A DNA stretch of 5,387 nt from positions 1-5,387 of the forward strand of contig CAZENQ010000144.1 in NCBI GenBank assembly GCA_964513655.1, given 5' to 3'. Below the pieces are notes generated by a model that saw nothing but the letters and a program-made list of their open reading frames with translations, searched no databases and was not told the origin of the DNA. The stretch comes from G020350405 sp964513655. GTDB lineage: Bacteria; Planctomycetota; Phycisphaerae; Sedimentisphaerales; Anaerobacaceae. Numbering within the stretch: the first letter of the stretch is position 1; every line of letters starts with the position of its first letter. Shown here one piece after another: positions 2,872 to 5,387 of the stretch. The position numbers and the translations under genes were made by a program.

Positions 2872-5229
2872 ATGAAGGGAAAGCAGAACAATAAGGGGGC
2901 ATTTAAGTACGAAGCTATAGAACCAATTACGTGCTATATTGAACCGAAGAAGCAAGCGGCGAAGCGGCATTACGGTAGCCATCAATATTTCACAAAACGG
3001 GCCTGGAACGTGGTGCAGGCATATATTGAGCATTTCACTAAGCCCGGCGATATCGTCTGCGATCCCTTTGCTGGCACCGGAGTCACTGCTATAGAGGCGT
3101 TAGTTCTTGGACGGAAGCCTATTTACATGGATTTGTCCCCGTGGGCTACTTTCTTAGCAGAACAGGTTGCAATCGCGCCGGTAAATCTTGGGATTGTTGA
3201 AGAATCATTTCTGAAGGTGCAGGAACATTGTGCAGACAAAATCAACAAGTGGTTGAGACTGTCTGAAAAGGAAGTGGAAAAAATACGTGTTAAACGATGG
3301 TATCCGAAAAAGCACCGGCTTCCTAAGAATGCTGATGTGGCGTTTGTGGAAGACCTATTCAGCCACCGGCAACTCCTGGCGCTAAGCGAGTTATGGCACG
3401 AAATAAACAAACTGGATGATGCCACTGCGAGAGACTTGTTGAGATATGTTTTCAGCGCTACAGTATACATGTGTAATAAAACGTTCTTGTCAGCAAAGGG
3501 ACGCAAGGCTTCAAGAGGTGGGAGCAGTATATTTTCAATTTATCGGTACAAGATAGCGAAGGAACCCATAGAACTTAACGTGTGGGAGGTTTTTGAGCGG
3601 CGTTTTGGTCGTCTATTAGCATGTAAGAAAGAAACAAATCAAGAAATAGGCTGTCATCCGAAGGGCAGTGGTGAAGCGATTTTCGTTACTGGACAAGCTC
3701 AAGAATTAGGCAAATACGTCAAACCTGAAAGTGTCGATTATATTTTTACTGATCCGCCATACGGTGGGCATATTGCCTATCTGGATCTGACAACAATGTG
3801 GGATGCTTGGTTTGGGTTCGCAATCTCAGAGAAAGATAGGGATGCCGAAGCAATTGAAGGCGGTGACGTCGGGCACACAGGAGAAGATTACAGAGTTATC
3901 ATGGCCAAAAGCATGGAGGCGATGTTCAGGGTTCTAAAATACGATCGGTGGCTGAGTTTAGTTTTCGCTCACCGTGAGCCTGCTTTTTGGGATGCGATAG
4001 TCAAAGCTGCGGAAGGCGCTGGTTTTGAATACACAAATACGGTGTGCCAGCCACTGAATGTGGTTTGGTCGATGCACAAGAAGAAAAATCCGTTGACGGT
4101 GCTCAGCGGGGAACTTATTCTGAACTTTAGGAAAGTGAGGAATCCCAAGACTCTCGCTATAACAACGGTTGGGAGCCCCGTTGTTAATCTTATAAAGGAT
4201 AGTGCAGAACTTAGTATTGTTGAACGCAATGGGGCAACCACGGAGGAGATTTACAGTGATCTGATTCCAAAACTCCTTGAGAATGGGCTGCTTGGGACGG
4301 TAGATTCTGAAATCGGTGACATAACGCCTCTTCTTTCTGAAGAGTTTGTTTATGATCGGGATTCAAAGGTTTGGTTCCCAAGACCGAATAGAAAGCTTGG
4401 CTGCCATATTCCTCTCGATCAAAGGATCCGGTTCTATGTGGTTGATTATCTTAATCGCTGTGGACGGACTGGGATGAAAGCGAGTATAGATGACATTGTT
4501 TTTCATGTTCTTCCGAAACTGAAGAATGGTGAACAGCCAACCAAGCAAAACATCGTTGATGAAATTCGAAAGGTAGCTGTTCCATACAGAGGAAAATATT
4601 GGGTTTTGTCGAAAGAAGAGCAATACACCTTTGACTTTGAAAAAGAGTCGCGGCTAGCAGGTGAACTTTTTGATTTTGTCAAGTTACCAGAGGTCGAGTT
4701 GAAACATAACGATGTTATCTTCGCAGTAAGCACGATAGGAAAGAACGCAGGTTTTTCTTGTCATATTGGGAAGAAGGAGCAATCTGCTCAGTACAAAGGA
4801 AAACGCCTAGGGGACTTGTCTGTCAAAAGGCTCAATTTCCTACGAGGGGAGAAGGACTACATCAAGAGACACGTAGAGCAAATAGACGTGATGTGGTTGG
4901 ATGGGGGAGTTCCAGTGATGGCGTTTGAAATAGAGCATTCGACTCCTTTCAGTACTGCCTTGGAGCGTTTTCACGAACTACTGAAAATATTCCCAAAGCT
5001 AAGCGGTAGGTTAGTTCTGATCGCACCGAAGAGACGAAAGAGAAAACTAGAGGACGTCCTAAGCAATTCTCCTTTTGTAGGGGCACCAATGTATATAGAC
5101 CGGAAGGTAGCTTATTTGTGGTACATAGAGCTAAAGAAATTGTGTAACCGCTTTACGCAAGAACAACCGACTAAAGGCTCGCTTTTGGAAGGGTTCATTG
5201 GAGAGCTTAATGGCGCCCAGTTAGACTAG
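2872..5229 (+). CDS. DNA methyltransferase fused to a C-terminal restriction-endonuclease-like domain
   Basis: 785 residues from ATG 2872, which has AGGGA at 2864-2868 (short 3-nt gap). A TTG at 2803 opens the same frame 23 codons earlier but reads through spacer sequence and overlaps a -35-like TTGACG, so I prefer the ATG. Motif I is DPFAGTG (64-70), the motif II acidic residue lies in YMDLSP (about 87), and motif IV is TDPPYGG (293-299) followed by HIAYLDLTTMW. This order with DPPY points to an amino-methyltransferase (N6-adenine or N4-cytosine) using SAM. About 220 residues between motifs I and IV, including FSHRQLLALSEL and EPIELNVWEVFERRF, may recognise DNA. A helical, winged-helix-like region (about 515-580) precedes the C-terminal domain (about 605-760). 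There, QIDVMWLD…MAFEIEHST gives D672…E686-x-E688, a PD-(D/E)XK-like arrangement with ExE in place of ExK, as in BamHI. The likely role is a single-chain restriction-modification enzyme; the cleavage activity is inferred. Confidence 0.85.
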   Translation: MKGKQNNKGAFKYEAIEPITCYIEPKKQAAKRHYGSHQYFTKRAWNVVQAYIEHFTKPGDIVCDPFAGTGVTAIEALVLGRKPIYMDLSPWATFLAEQVAIAPVNLGIVEESFLKVQEHCADKINKWLRLSEKEVEKIRVKRWYPKKHRLPKNADVAFVEDLFSHRQLLALSELWHEINKLDDATARDLLRYVFSATVYMCNKTFLSAKGRKASRGGSSIFSIYRYKIAKEPIELNVWEVFERRFGRLLACKKETNQEIGCHPKGSGEAIFVTGQAQELGKYVKPESVDYIFTDPPYGGHIAYLDLTTMWDAWFGFAISEKDRDAEAIEGGDVGHTGEDYRVIMAKSMEAMFRVLKYDRWLSLVFAHREPAFWDAIVKAAEGAGFEYTNTVCQPLNVVWSMHKKKNPLTVLSGELILNFRKVRNPKTLAITTVGSPVVNLIKDSAELSIVERNGATTEEIYSDLIPKLLENGLLGTVDSEIGDITPLLSEEFVYDRDSKVWFPRPNRKLGCHIPLDQRIRFYVVDYLNRCGRTGMKASIDDIVFHVLPKLKNGEQPTKQNIVDEIRKVAVPYRGKYWVLSKEEQYTFDFEKESRLAGELFDFVKLPEVELKHNDVIFAVSTIGKNAGFSCHIGKKEQSAQYKGKRLGDLSVKRLNFLRGEKDYIKRHVEQIDVMWLDGGVPVMAFEIEHSTPFSTALERFHELLKIFPKLSGRLVLIAPKRRKRKLEDVLSNSPFVGAPMYIDRKVAYLWYIELKKLCNRFTQEQPTKGSLLEGFIGELNGAQLD

Positions 5230-5276
5230 GAGTGGGTCGAGGACTTTATTTTACGGGCTGGTTGAGGCTCGGCCGG

Positions 5277-5282
5277 TATACT
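5277..5282 (+). promoter_or_regulatory. Possible -10 element of the last gene
   Basis: TATACT (5277-5282) is a good -10 hexamer. No -35 is found at 16-18 bp (TTGAGG at 5262 is too near, TTTTAC at 5249 too far), and there is no TGn extension. If used, transcription would start near 5289 and give a leader of about 46 nt containing the hairpin at 5305-5332. Confidence 0.3.
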
Positions 5283-5304
5283 TTCCGATGTGCAGGGAGA
5301 GGAC

Positions 5305-5332
5305 GGCTTTTTGTTAAACCATTGAGAGAGCC
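5305..5332 (+). promoter_or_regulatory. Hairpin that could mask the ribosome binding site of the last gene
   Basis: GGCTTTTT (5305-5312) can pair with AGAGAGCC (5325-5332) as eight pairs, two of them G-U, around a 12-nt loop. The 3' arm contains nearly all of the Shine-Dalgarno GAGAGAG (5324-5330) that precedes ATG 5335. Such a structure would hold back translation initiation; whether it forms in the cell is unknown. Confidence 0.35.
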
Positions 5333-5334
5333 AT

Positions 5335-5387
5335 ATGAGAATTCGACCACAGACAATACTGTTGATGATGTTGGCTGGTTGGGTAAA
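5335..5387 (+). CDS. N-terminus of a probably exported or membrane protein (3' truncated by the window)
   Basis: ATG 5335 follows the purine-rich GAGAGAG (5324-5330) by 4 nt and opens a frame to the window end: MRIRPQTILLMMLAGWV, then two bases. A basic start followed by a hydrophobic core is typical of a signal peptide or signal anchor. Only 17 residues are visible, so the product cannot be named. It lies about 105 bp after the methyltransferase stop and may have its own promoter. Confidence 0.5.
   Translation, partial: MRIRPQTILLMMLAGWV

Noticed and set aside
3123..3506. 127-codon minus-strand frame inside the methyltransferase gene
   Set aside because: It lies wholly antisense to a gene with clear methyltransferase motifs; no independent coding evidence.
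1..5387. CRISPR array, tRNA, rRNA or transposase
   Set aside because: No regularly spaced repeats, no tRNA-like cloverleaf or rRNA stretch, and no transposase motif was seen on either strand.

Overview
This is a bacterial accessory-type window. It holds sigma70-like -35/-10 elements, Shine-Dalgarno sites, short spacers and genes all on the + strand. The genes are moderately AT-rich with many AAA/GAA/ATA codons, while the spacers are conspicuously G-rich. No 16S or other taxonomic marker is present. The style (dispersed short repeats, gene remnants between hypothetical genes) recalls environmental or uncultured bacterial genomes, but I cannot name a phylum.

Layout: 1-132 is the end of an unidentified, GC-richer gene. 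133-473 is a spacer with a short tandem element, a good promoter (P1, 229-257) and a 49-codon ORF that looks like the remnant of a four-helix-bundle (S23/IVP-like) gene. 474-1280 encodes a two-TM protein with a large extracytoplasmic domain. 1281-1437 is a spacer with a TTCGAC-type repeat, a copy of a 14-bp repeat and a tiny upstream ORF. 1438-1965 encodes a small PD-(D/E)XK-type nuclease. 1966-2108 is a spacer with promoter P2, a near copy of P1, and a third copy of the 14-bp repeat. 2109-2711 encodes a three-TM protein. 2872-5229 encodes a large DNA methyltransferase fused to a C-terminal restriction-endonuclease-like domain. 5335 onward starts a probably exported protein that runs off the window.

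How the genes may work together: the methyltransferase/nuclease fusion reads as a single-chain restriction-modification enzyme. A separate nuclease and two membrane proteins of unknown function lie directly upstream on the same strand, so the block 474-5229 resembles a defence-island segment. That the four genes act together is inference. Each spacer carries its own repeats or promoter, which fits serial insertion of independent modules at least as well as one operon.

The most unusual non-coding signal is the reuse of modules between genes. A gapless 51-bp promoter-plus-leader segment occurs twice with identical spacing, and an exact GGCAACTGGGGCGG occurs three times, each upstream of a different gene. 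In two of the three copies the sequence that follows keeps an open, conservatively substituted reading frame. This suggests these repeats are debris of one small gene family rather than attC sites or operators.
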